NCBI RefSeq assembly: GCF_013299185.1
Contig: NZ_JAAFKG010000020.1
Span: 40,483 to 104,482, forward strand
Source: Microcoleus sp. bin48.metabat.b7b8b9.023
GTDB lineage: Bacteria > Cyanobacteriota > Cyanobacteriia > Cyanobacteriales > Microcoleaceae
Length of the DNA stretch: 64,000 nt
Direction: 5' to 3'
The notes beneath the pieces were generated by a model. The model worked only from the letters and a program-made list of their open reading frames with translations, was not told the origin of the DNA and did no database searches. Made by a program: the position numbers and the translations under genes. Shown here piece by piece: positions 8,801 through 16,427 of this stretch; within the stretch, counting starts at the first letter, position 1, and each line of letters begins with the position of its first letter.

Positions 8801-9496
8801 GGTGCGGACGGATAATGCGGCAGTATAAGAGGAGATTGCGCTTTCGATATTCTGTGCTTTCTCTCCTCTGATTCTGTCAGAGTAAGCAACTGCCAGATTA
8901 TTTTGCATCCCTGCCCAATCTTCGCTTCCCGGTTCCCGATGATTTAAAACTATTTCATAACCAGTAATTGCAATTTCAATATTATTCGATCTACTTCCCA
9001 GCGGAAAGTTACTAATATCAATACTCAAATTTCCAATGGTGGCGACAATTGACTCAATCGCTTCTGGATGTTCGGCAATTAACTTCTGGGCGACTTGCTG
9101 TAAAGTCTCGGCAAAACAGTGATTGAGGAGATGTTGTCGCCCGATCAGCATCGGGTAAATTACTTTTATATCGCTATTGCTATCTTGTTCTGCTTGCAAT
9201 AATTCTCTGATAAAATTTGCATATTCTTGGGGTTTTTCAACTTCAGAATTATCGCTATCTCCGTCATCGTTCATTCCCAAGAAATTAGCTATTTGACTTG
9301 CCGTTTCTAATAAAAAAGTAGCCGCATTTTCTTGATTATTTTCCGACAATTGGGCTGCAACAACCAGCATCATTTGCACTAACTCAGCATCCACCAATTC
9401 CGAGTTTGCATTCAAGATTTGATTTTCTTCACCGTTAGGGCAATTCAGCAGGGTGTGAATTAATTGGAGGTAGGCTCGATCGCGGGTTTCGTCCAT
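5852..9496 (-). CDS. TPR-CHAT caspase-like protein
   Basis: A 1214-residue protein. Residues 1-190 are helical. Residues about 195-610 carry TPR-like units of exactly 46 residues (138 bp) with NNLANAYSNRI and ENIEMAIASF motifs; eight are regular and the ninth is degenerate. A helical linker follows, then a CHAT (caspase HetF-associated) domain from about residue 780 to 1095. The putative dyad is His928 in SCHGSFD and Cys970 in LSACETGQ. CHAT proteins are cytoplasmic clan CD-like proteases; TPRs usually sense or bind partners. The last 113 residues, from Met1102, form an extra helical module that looks like a fused neighbouring gene. It is coupled by ATGA to the membrane protein gene at 4362-5855. 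Substrate unknown. Confidence 0.9.
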   Translation of the reverse strand: MDETRDRAYLQLIHTLLNCPNGEENQILNANSELVDAELVQMMLVVAAQLSENNQENAATFLLETASQIANFLGMNDDGDSDNSEVEKPQEYANFIRELLQAEQDSNSDIKVIYPMLIGRQHLLNHCFAETLQQVAQKLIAEHPEAIESIVATIGNLSIDISNFPLGSRSNNIEIAITGYEIVLNHREPGSEDWAGMQNNLAVAYSDRIRGEKAQNIESAISSYTAALSVRTREAFPEKWAETQNNLANAYSNRIKGDKAENIEGAIASFNTVLEVYTREAFPEKWAGTQNNLGLAYSNRIRGEKAENIEMAIASFNAALEIYTADAFPEDWAMTQNNLAAAYYDRIRGEKAENIEMAIASYTAALFVYTCDAFPQDWAGTQNNLANAYSNRIREEKAKNIEEAISLYNAALSVRTREAFPEKWAETQNNLGIAYSNRIREEKVENIEMAIASFNAALEIYTSDAFPQDWAMTQNNLATAYYDRIRGEKAQNIESAISFYIETLEVYTLDTFPQNWAMTQNNLGLTYSNRIRGEKAKNIEMAIAFFAAGLEVYTRNAFPENHAGTLFNLGIAYHKLPNLQLAYNTFADAIDHINFLRGEIYSGDESKQKLAEEWNQLYLNMVEVCIQLQRYNEAVEYADRSKGQNLIELLSVKDLYPKGEIPDALRRELQQLRLRIAEENQRLKQAEVKNYDTINQLRQDLAAKYPYTPLKFGEIKQLADEKTAIVEWYILIDSFCAFIITNDDSELQLFSFDKSDLEKLIDWGNEYLGDYDSNRQQWQNSLETKLPNLAQILHIDEIVNAIPKTCDKLILIPHRYLHLLPLHALPLTNNTAKYLIDAFPGGVSYAPSCQILHQVQKYERGKFDKLFAIQNPTDNLLAAEMEVETIKNIFLNSEILAKGNAKKGEPSELKLEIAEKAADSHHLFFSCHGSFDRNDPLQSGLELADGTLTLQEIICYFNLSECSLVTLSACETGQVQLDNTDEYISLTSGFLLAGCPSLYISLWSVNPISTAILLIKTYENLYHQPGKFALALNQAQIWMRDTDIQGFLDWTNQCHLLDKKWRLILQYLLKKDAETQRVCAKIYQNPYYWAGFCAVGKGEQNMSNSGDKLEIFQRLIQSDLFVNLRDALISLKAELTDSDEKNVEIIENWLQDKPEVQIPYLAELMRYPTDKLPNKGRSTTTPEQRIQILKDIIENLTVAAEKPPEPKQAPPSSL
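7850..8960 (-). repeat. 138-bp tandem repeat array inside the TPR-CHAT gene
   Basis: The sequence AGATTATTTTGCGTC or a close variant recurs about every 138 bp (near 7932, 8070, 8208, 8346, 8484, 8622, 8760 and 8898), matching the 46-residue TPR period. Copies are very similar at DNA level, including third positions, which suggests recent unit duplication or gene conversion. Unit number is likely to vary between strains. Confidence 0.9.
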
Positions 9497-9499
9497 TGT

Positions 9500-9858
9500 G
9501 GGGAGTTGTCAATAACACCGATGTTTATTTTATCATGATTTTACGATATTTTGTAGGGGCGGGTTCACCAACAATATCTAACAATTACCAACCATCTAGA
9601 TAAACCCGCCCCCACACCACCGATAACCCACGTCAACCTGAAATTTGCATCGCATCGCAAAAACCGGATGATTGTTGGTTGGGTTGGGGCGGGTTTTTGA
9701 GATTGTTTGTTTCAGGCGATTATGGTTGGTGAACCCGCCCCTACAGCGAATGATTTTGAAGGAGATTTTTTGACGGCGATCGAAATATTCGATCGCGCGC
9801 GGTAGGAATATAAGCGCTGATTTCATACCTCTTAAGGATTAACTGAACCGTATCAATT
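9500..9858. repeat. Nested inverted repeats around GGGGCGGGTT
   Basis: GTAGGGGCGGGTTCACCAAC at about 9552-9571 is repeated inverted at about 9724-9744, and a shorter inner pair (AAACCCGCCCCCAC near 9603 and TTGGGGCGGGTTTTTGAG near 9684) lies inside. A related pair occurs at 54887-54944. No gene is convincing here. Confidence 0.7.
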
Positions 9859-9859
9859 T

Positions 9860-10534
9860 CTACCCAATCCCGTACAAGTAATCGAAATTACCGTCTCCCA
9901 CAGAGTTTCTAAGGGTATTGATGATTTTCTTTGTGTCATCGTAGGGCCCCTCAATATAATAAGGTTTTCCATCGCGACCGAATTTCAAGCTAATTTCGCT
10001 GGTTGGTTCTCCTAAATGAGCCTTCGACTCCTCGAAATCGCGATGCGGTTTAAAGCCTAATTTTTGGGCATAGGCGATCGCGCCCCAAACCAAAGCTTGT
10101 GCTTGCTCTAAACTAATCTCTTCGTATCCCACAAACGGCGAGTAAGAATTCTCGATGAGATTTTTATATTGGCTATCGTTGCAGTTACGCGGCGGCATGG
10201 CATCCTTCACTCCCAAACACCAGTAGTCGATCAAATAAGTGGCTGCAACAAAACGATTGTATCCCTTGGAACGAGTAACCATCACTAAACCCAAACCGCC
10301 CGCTTCATTTGTTTCATTTCGCAACAAGACATTGGCAAAATTTACATCCACGAGACATTGAGCAACGGGCAATAAATCTCCTTTTTCGGCGCTAGCGAGG
10401 GCTGTTTGTTCTGCCTGGGATATCAGGAAGGTACTGACTTCGGATACTTTCAATCCTAACTTTCGGGCGATTTGTTTGGGCGTTAATTGGCGATCGCGCA
10501 GGCTGAGAATTTCTTGTTCTTGTTCGGGTTGCAT
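9860..10534 (-). CDS. HTH-containing protein of unknown function
   Basis: 224 residues. Residues about 10-40 (LSLRDRQLTPKQIARKLGLK) form a clear helix-turn-helix of the kind found in sigma-factor region 4 and related regulators. The rest contains DYWCLGVKDAMPPRN, GAIAYAQKLGFKPHRDFE and FGRDGKPYYIEGPYDD, which I recall only from unnamed cyanobacterial proteins. The ATG at 10534 has GGGAG about ten bases upstream. It stands alone between repeat-rich gaps. A DNA-binding role is inferred from the HTH only. Confidence 0.8.
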   Translation of the reverse strand: MQPEQEQEILSLRDRQLTPKQIARKLGLKVSEVSTFLISQAEQTALASAEKGDLLPVAQCLVDVNFANVLLRNETNEAGGLGLVMVTRSKGYNRFVAATYLIDYWCLGVKDAMPPRNCNDSQYKNLIENSYSPFVGYEEISLEQAQALVWGAIAYAQKLGFKPHRDFEESKAHLGEPTSEISLKFGRDGKPYYIEGPYDDTKKIINTLRNSVGDGNFDYLYGIG

Positions 10535-10628
10535 GGTTTGTCTACTCCCGTCAGGGCTGGGTTTGATCTGAGCGGATTATTGTAGCGCGATCGCGCACGA
10601 AAGTACAGATTGACTTTTGTGACGAGGG

Positions 10629-10811
10629 TTGAGAAACCGGGTTTTTGCGACCAACTTCGTAACATTGCAAATATTCAGGAAAAAACCCGGTTTCTGAGAT
10701 GGTGCGCGGGTGGCGAGAAACCGGGTTTTTTTGAGATTATTCGTTATTATCGATAAAAATCGTAAAAACCCGGTTTCTTGGATTGGAAGGACTGAAGTCC
10801 TCACTACGAAC
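10629..10811. repeat. Two AGAAACCGGG palindromes and a GGACTGAAGTCC repeat
   Basis: Two AGAAACCGGGTTTTT palindromes (10629-10698 and 10713-10780) are followed at 10788-10811 by GGACTGAAGTCCTCACTACG, a half element of the family that is tandemly amplified at 40.9 kb. They fill the gap downstream of the hydroxylase-type gene that begins at 12083. Confidence 0.8.
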
Positions 10812-12083
10812 CTAGTTTTGCGCTAATTTCGGTGGCCGCCCCATTAAACCGGTCATCAATCGCAATGCTAAAAACCTCACCGGGGGAATTGTCCGCAAGC
10901 ACCACAATCCGAAGCGGCGAAATGCTACAATCGGCAGCCATGTATTGGAAAACAATCTATCTAGAAAATCGGTAAATCCTAACACGATTAAGTTTTCTTT
11001 TTTGCGCCAATTGTGATACCGTTTCAATACTCGCAAATCGCCGATGTCTTCGCCTTTTTGGTGCGCTTGCTGCAAGATTTGGGCGATCGCCCCTGCGTCT
11101 CGAATGCCCATATTCAATCCCTGGCCGCCCACGGGATGGCAGCAGTGGGCGGCGTCGCCAATTAGTGCTAATCTGGGCAACACGTAGCGATCGCTCTGCA
11201 TTAACTGCACGGGAAACAAAAACCGATCGCTCTCCAATTCCAAGCGCCCTAACAGCCCGCCGGTGCGCTGTTCCAACAAAGCTAAAAACTCTGTTTCATC
11301 CATTGACTGCAAAGCTTTTGCTTCCGCGTGGGGCGCAGTCCAAACTACTTGACAACGGTTTCCTGGTAATGGTAAAACTCCCATCGGGCCGCTCGGCCAA
11401 AAGCGCTCGAAAGCAATATCGTTGTGCGGCTTTTCGGCTTTAATGGTGATAGCTACGCAGGATTGCCAGTATTTCCAGCCGCGAGTGCCGATGTTGGCGG
11501 ATGTGCGGATTTGCGATCGCGAACCGTCGGCTGCAACTAATAATTTAGTCCGAATTGTCCGAGTTTCACCGTTCTGTTTTACTGCTATTTCAGCGCAATC
11601 ATTTAAATATTTTACTTCGATTACTTCCGCCGGACAAACCCAACTGAAATTCGGGTTTTTTGCTAAGGATTCCTGCAAAGCTGACAGCATGACTCGGTGT
11701 TCGCCGACATAACCTAATGCCTCTTTTGGTACGGGTAATTTGCCTGTATTTCCTAAGTCTGGGCGGTGGAATTCCACTACTCCGGGATAGTCGCCGTCGC
11801 AGAGGCTAATTTGCTCGAAGGTGGTGATTTGTGGCAAGATTTGCTCCCACACGCCGAGGCCTTCTAAAATCATTCCTGACAGCAGGGTGACTGCGTAGGC
11901 TTGTTTTTTGGCTGCGGCGGCGGCAGGGAGTTGGGTTTCGATTATGGCGATTTTTAAGCCGGAATCTTTGAGGGCGCAGGCTAAGGTGGCGCCGACTATG
12001 CCGCCGCCGACTATGGCTATGTCATAGTCTAATTCCGGTGTTTGGATGGGGGCTGTTGTTGCAGAAAGTTGGTTTACGGGCAT
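10812..12083 (-). CDS. FAD-dependent hydroxylase, UbiH/VisC/COQ6 family
   Basis: About 423 residues. The N-terminal Rossmann motif is VGGGIVGATLACAL, the mid-protein has VAADGSRSQIR, and the C-terminal FAD motif is LIGDAAHCCHPVGGQGLNMG. This order is diagnostic of UbiH/VisC/COQ6 aromatic monooxygenases. In cyanobacteria such enzymes are implicated in quinone ring hydroxylation (plastoquinone pathway), which I take as the likely role. I chose the ATG at 12081-12083; an in-frame TTG two codons upstream is possible. Length is normal and all cofactor motifs are intact. Confidence 0.93.
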   Translation of the reverse strand: MPVNQLSATTAPIQTPELDYDIAIVGGGIVGATLACALKDSGLKIAIIETQLPAAAAAKKQAYAVTLLSGMILEGLGVWEQILPQITTFEQISLCDGDYPGVVEFHRPDLGNTGKLPVPKEALGYVGEHRVMLSALQESLAKNPNFSWVCPAEVIEVKYLNDCAEIAVKQNGETRTIRTKLLVAADGSRSQIRTSANIGTRGWKYWQSCVAITIKAEKPHNDIAFERFWPSGPMGVLPLPGNRCQVVWTAPHAEAKALQSMDETEFLALLEQRTGGLLGRLELESDRFLFPVQLMQSDRYVLPRLALIGDAAHCCHPVGGQGLNMGIRDAGAIAQILQQAHQKGEDIGDLRVLKRYHNWRKKENLIVLGFTDFLDRLFSNTWLPIVAFRRFGLWCLRTIPPVRFLALRLMTGLMGRPPKLAQN

Positions 12084-12224
12084 TTTCAAGGGATTTTTTT
12101 AAGTGAATAATTATATTTACTCTTGTATTGTAAAGAATTATTGCGATTTTGGGCGATCGACCCAGACGGGGAGATGACTATTTTGCAAGGTGCGTCGCTT
12201 AATACTGCGGAGGGTTTTATGTGG

Positions 12225-12430
12225 CGAGGTATGTTGCTGGGCTTTAGCCCCAAAAGCGCCCAAGCGCAACTACGTACCAAGAAAGGTATGTTGTTGGGCT
12301 TTAGCCCCAATAGCCCTGAAGCACAACTACGTGCCTATGGTATCTCTGGTATGTAGTTGGGCTTTAGCCCTCGGAGCGCTGAAGCGCAACTACGTACCTA
12401 AGAGCGCTGAAGCGCAACTACGTACCTGTG
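12225..12430. repeat. Cluster of GGTACGTAGTTG repeats
   Basis: At least four arms of the GGTACGTAGTTG family stand in series, alternating GGGCTTTAGCCCC and GAGCGCTGAAGCGCAACTACG cores. The plus-strand reading frames across 12123-12447 are repeat artefacts. The gap 12084-12443 holds nothing else that I recognise. Confidence 0.85.
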
Positions 12431-12443
12431 TGACACTCAGGCA

Positions 12444-15400
12444 TTAATGACTGATGACTAATGACTGATTACTGCTCACCATTTCCTTTTCCTTGATGTT
12501 TTCCGTTGCTTGGGCTGATAGATTCTGGGAAATGGGAATCTCTATGATAAACTCTGCACCTTTCCCGGGTGCAGAAACACATTTCAATTTTCCTCGGTGT
12601 TTTTCAACTATAATTTGATAGCTGATTGATAGTCCTAAGCCAGTGCCTTTGCCGACGGGTTTGGTAGTAAAAAATGGATCGAACAATTTGCTCATAACTT
12701 CAGGATTGATTCCCATCCCGTTGTCGGCAATCCGAATGGTTACTGTGTCTGTATTCGCACTGGTGTTAATCTGAATGGTGTTGGGGCTAGCATATATTTC
12801 TGTTGGAGAACGCTTGCTATTGTATTCTTCGAGGGCATCGATCGCATTTGCTAACAGATTCATAAATACTTGATTGAGCTGACCTGCATAGCACTCGACT
12901 TTGGAGAAGCTGCCGTAGTTTTTGATAATTTCGATCGCCGGACGCACTGAATTAGCTTTGAGCTTGTGCTGCAAAATTACTAAAGTGCTTTCGATTCCTT
13001 CGTGAATGTCTACTCGCTTCATCTGCGATTCGTCGAGTCGGGAAAAGTTACGCAAGGATACAACTAAGTCGCGGATGCGATCGGCTCCTACTTTCATTGA
13101 TTCCAAAATCTTCGGAAAGTCTTCCATTAAGAAATCAATTTCTATCTCTTCGGCTGATAAAGCAATTTCCGTGACGGGATTTGGGTATTTTTCTTGGTAA
13201 AGGTGGAGCAATTCGAGCAAGTCTTTGGCGTATTGGCTGGCGTGGGTGATGTTGCCGTAGATGAAGTTAATCGGGTTGTTGATTTCGTGGGCGACTCCGG
13301 CAACTAGCTGCCCTAGTGAAGAGATTTTTTCGGTTTGGATTAGTTGGGCTTGGGTTTCGTGCAAGTCGCGGAAAGCTTTTTCGAGCTGGGCTGCTTGCGA
13401 TCGATACTGTGCTGCTGATTGCTTGAGTGCTTCCAATACTTGGACGCGATCGCTAATATCCGTGTGCGTGCCCACCCATTCGCGAATGCTGCCGTCTGTT
13501 GCTAAAACTGGGACTGCGCGCACCCAAAAGTGCCTGTAGCTGCCGTCAGACGCCCGCAAGCGGTGTTCGATTTCATAGAGGTTTTTGGTTTCGACTGCGC
13601 GCATCCAAGCTTGCAGCGTGAGATCGCGATCGTCTGGGTGCACCGCCGAAAACCAGTTGTCTGTAGCTTCCTCCAAGCTTTGGCCTGTATATGCCATCCA
13701 GTCTGTGGGCGCGATCGGCTTTCCTTGTGCGTCTGTGATCCATACGAGTTGCGCGGTAGCAGCGATCAGCGATCGGTATCTTTGCTCGCTTAAACGCAGG
13801 GCTGTTTCGGCTTGGAAGCGATCGCTGATGTCGCGGGCGATGGTAGAAATATATGCGAGTTGGCCGTCTGGTGCTGAGTGGGAGATGATGACTTGGCTGA
13901 CGGGAATTTCGACTCCCGAGGCTGACACGAAGGCTGTTTCTCCACTCCAAACACCGCCTGAGATTGCGGTGGCGATCGCTTCCTGGAAGGTGTTGCGGGC
14001 TGAGGCTGCGGCGAATTCTCCAACTTGTTTGTTCGATATATCTTCGTTTTCGTCGATACCCACCATTTTTCTGCCTGCTTTGTTCATGTAAACAGCGTGC
14101 CCGTCGAGATCGCAGATACCTACAAAATCCGGTGTTGCTTCGAGAATTGCTGCCAGACTTCTGTTGGCGACTTCTGCTTGTTTGCGATCGGTAATATCCC
14201 GCGCGATGCTAACTATACCGCTGATTTCTCCTTGCCCGTCTCGATAAGCGTTTTTTGTCGAAAGAAATGTCCGCAATTTTCCTTGAACTAGCAATTCTTC
14301 TTCCATTACTTGCGTTTTTCCCGCTGTCACGATCTGGCGATCGGTTTTGGTAATATTGGCTGCAATTTCCGCCGGAAATAACTCGCTGTCATCTCGGCCG
14401 ATAATGTCGTCAAAAGACTTGCCAATGATGCTAGCTCCCGCAGCGTTGAGCATCATGTAGCAGCCCTGAATATCTTTGACAAATAGGGCGGTCGGCGTAC
14501 TGTTAATGACTGTGAGCAACAGGTTGTAGTTTTTTTGGAGCGCCTGCTCTGTTGTGTGAGAATCGAGAATTTGCTGCTGCAATTGCTCGTTAGCAAGTTG
14601 CAGTTCAAGAGTCCGTTTCTCAACTTGACTTTCTAAGTCTGATTTAGCTTTGATCAGCCCCAGTTGGGTTCGATAGCGCCTCCTGTCTGCGATGCAAATA
14701 GTTTTGGCATTCTGCCAAATCAGAACAGTAAAAACGATCGCGTTCAATACGCTTAACAGCGATATTCCTAACTCCGGGGAGTAGGCTTGCAACCGCTCTC
14801 CCGAGATGATGAAGTAACCTGCCAAAGTCGGAATAACCATCGCCTGTGGTAACAACCGCCTTGCCATGATGCCGCCCGCGCGATCGCTCGCAATTACTGC
14901 TATCAATCCTCGCTCTGGACTGGCAAATAAAATGCCGAGGCTCAGCAAAATAAATGCTACGGAGGTGTGCAAAGCCATTCCTGTATAGCCAATTGTGTAA
15001 AAGAAAGGTTTGCCGTAGATGTAGCCGATCAAGCCCAGATATGCAATTAAAAATGCACAACAGCTTAAGATTTGAACCCGCAGGTATTTGGGGCGGCGTA
15101 GAGACAGCAGCAGCAAGGCAGTTCCCTGCAATAAAAAAGCAGTGGCAGTATTCGGCGCCATCCGTCCCGGTGCTGAGATACTTGTGAGGTTGGAATTGTC
15201 TTTAAATAGCAGTTGGTCGATGCCTAAGTCTAAATTAGAGCTATATTGAATTAGGGTGAATAGACTGATTAATATAATTAAAAGTGAACTGGAAACAATT
15301 AAAGCTTTATCTATTTTCTGAGGTTTAATTGTTGTTGATTTGGCGCGCCTGCGCTGTTGCAGAAATAGAGACAATCCGCTCAAAATAAAGCAGAACGCTG

Positions 15401-15587
15401 TGTTCGCTTTCATGCTCGGGAGTTCTGGAAAAATGCTCTTTAAGAGTTGCAGGTCAAAGATCCAACCCAACATGACTGTACAGCCGATCGCGATTACTGC
15501 AATACCAGCTTTTTTGGAAAAAGACTGGAGTGCTGCAATTGGGGTTGAGGGCGGCTGCACTTTTTGCGATCGTTCAAAAAATTCCAA
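12444..15587 (-). CDS. Membrane-bound multi-PAS sensor histidine kinase
   Basis: 1047 residues. About eight hydrophobic segments occupy residues 25-300. A coiled segment follows (about 305-345), then three PAS/PAC units (about 345-470, 475-600 and 605-730), each ending in a D-(I/R)-(T/S)-DR type PAC motif. A HisKA domain has the phospho-acceptor His767 in VAGVAHEINNPINFI, and an HATPase_c domain carries the N box near NLLANAIDAL and G boxes DNGMGI and GKGTGLGLSI. It is an autophosphorylating membrane sensor; no response regulator is adjacent. The start is a TTG at 15587 with GAGGGAG seven bases upstream. The C-terminal 300 residues closely resemble the kinase at 24722-28558. Confidence 0.93.
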   Translation of the reverse strand: MEFFERSQKVQPPSTPIAALQSFSKKAGIAVIAIGCTVMLGWIFDLQLLKSIFPELPSMKANTAFCFILSGLSLFLQQRRRAKSTTIKPQKIDKALIVSSSLLIILISLFTLIQYSSNLDLGIDQLLFKDNSNLTSISAPGRMAPNTATAFLLQGTALLLLSLRRPKYLRVQILSCCAFLIAYLGLIGYIYGKPFFYTIGYTGMALHTSVAFILLSLGILFASPERGLIAVIASDRAGGIMARRLLPQAMVIPTLAGYFIISGERLQAYSPELGISLLSVLNAIVFTVLIWQNAKTICIADRRRYRTQLGLIKAKSDLESQVEKRTLELQLANEQLQQQILDSHTTEQALQKNYNLLLTVINSTPTALFVKDIQGCYMMLNAAGASIIGKSFDDIIGRDDSELFPAEIAANITKTDRQIVTAGKTQVMEEELLVQGKLRTFLSTKNAYRDGQGEISGIVSIARDITDRKQAEVANRSLAAILEATPDFVGICDLDGHAVYMNKAGRKMVGIDENEDISNKQVGEFAAASARNTFQEAIATAISGGVWSGETAFVSASGVEIPVSQVIISHSAPDGQLAYISTIARDISDRFQAETALRLSEQRYRSLIAATAQLVWITDAQGKPIAPTDWMAYTGQSLEEATDNWFSAVHPDDRDLTLQAWMRAVETKNLYEIEHRLRASDGSYRHFWVRAVPVLATDGSIREWVGTHTDISDRVQVLEALKQSAAQYRSQAAQLEKAFRDLHETQAQLIQTEKISSLGQLVAGVAHEINNPINFIYGNITHASQYAKDLLELLHLYQEKYPNPVTEIALSAEEIEIDFLMEDFPKILESMKVGADRIRDLVVSLRNFSRLDESQMKRVDIHEGIESTLVILQHKLKANSVRPAIEIIKNYGSFSKVECYAGQLNQVFMNLLANAIDALEEYNSKRSPTEIYASPNTIQINTSANTDTVTIRIADNGMGINPEVMSKLFDPFFTTKPVGKGTGLGLSISYQIIVEKHRGKLKCVSAPGKGAEFIIEIPISQNLSAQATENIKEKEMVSSNQSLVISH

Positions 15588-16427
15588 TTTCTCGCTCCCT
15601 CAAATTATGTGAGTTTCTAGGTGTAGAAGGTAACAATAAACACTCTACTTATATTGTTGCCAGATATACCAAGCTGCTTAAGATATTGTTATAACGGTGT
15701 AGATAGCACATAATACTAACGATCTTATCTAACTTGAGATAGATTGTCAACTAAAAGTAACAGGCTTTGATGTATAAGGCATTCGTCAGAATTCAATGAT
15801 TTTTCTTGATTGTTAGTTAAAATAAAAAATTCTTTTTTCTTTCGGATTTGTCCTTATTGTTTGTTACTTATTCCTTGTTCCAGCGAGGTGGTAAAAAGTG
15901 CGATCGCCCGATTCATCTTCCGGGCAGAGTGTTTTTACTCACTCATTCGAGGGGTAATGGTAAAGGATTGTGCGATCGACTCCGCAGGGCGCTAACAACA
16001 AAAATAGCAGTCGGATTGTCAACCGGCTGCTGTGGCTGTGGTTCGTGCTATCCTATCCGTTGGCTCCGCTAACCTCACAAAAGATAAAACTGTGCGCTTG
16101 AAACCAATCCTAGACAAACTTTCGTCCGCTTTCGCGGACTCAAGAGCAGGGTGGTTTTATTGTTGTCATATAAATTAGGTACGTAGTTGCGCTTCAGCGC
16201 TCTTTCTAAGATTAGGACAGAGCGCTGAAGCGCAACTACGTACCTTGGCAAAAGTGCTATCCGACCTTTGAGCGATGCTTTCGATAGTTTCAGATTTCTT
16301 TTTCCGACAATAAAACTGCCCTGGGTTTCGCGGACTCAAAAAGGGGATATTCAAGCCAGATTTGGTATCAAATCTGACAACCAGGAGGGCGGGCGCGGGG
16401 GCACCGCCCCTACCAACTGACTAATGA
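15588..16427. repeat. 840-bp gap with composite inverted repeat
   Basis: No gene is convincing. At 16178-16244 there is a full GGTACGTAGTTGCGCTTCAG palindrome. It sits inside a wider imperfect inverted repeat: AGGGTGGTTTTATTGTTG at about 16148-16165 faces CGACAATAAAACTGCCCT at 16305-16322, and the TTTCGCGGACTCA motif lies outside both arms. 15588-16100 shows only AT-rich sequence and HIP1-like sites, probably including the kinase promoter. Confidence 0.65.

Noticed and set aside
12123..12447. Plus-strand frames of 77 and 85 codons
   Set aside because: They are translations of the palindromic repeat cluster with repeated peptide runs.
13585..14091. 168-codon plus-strand frame inside the first kinase gene
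   Set aside because: Antisense shadow of PAS-coding sequence in a strongly supported histidine kinase.
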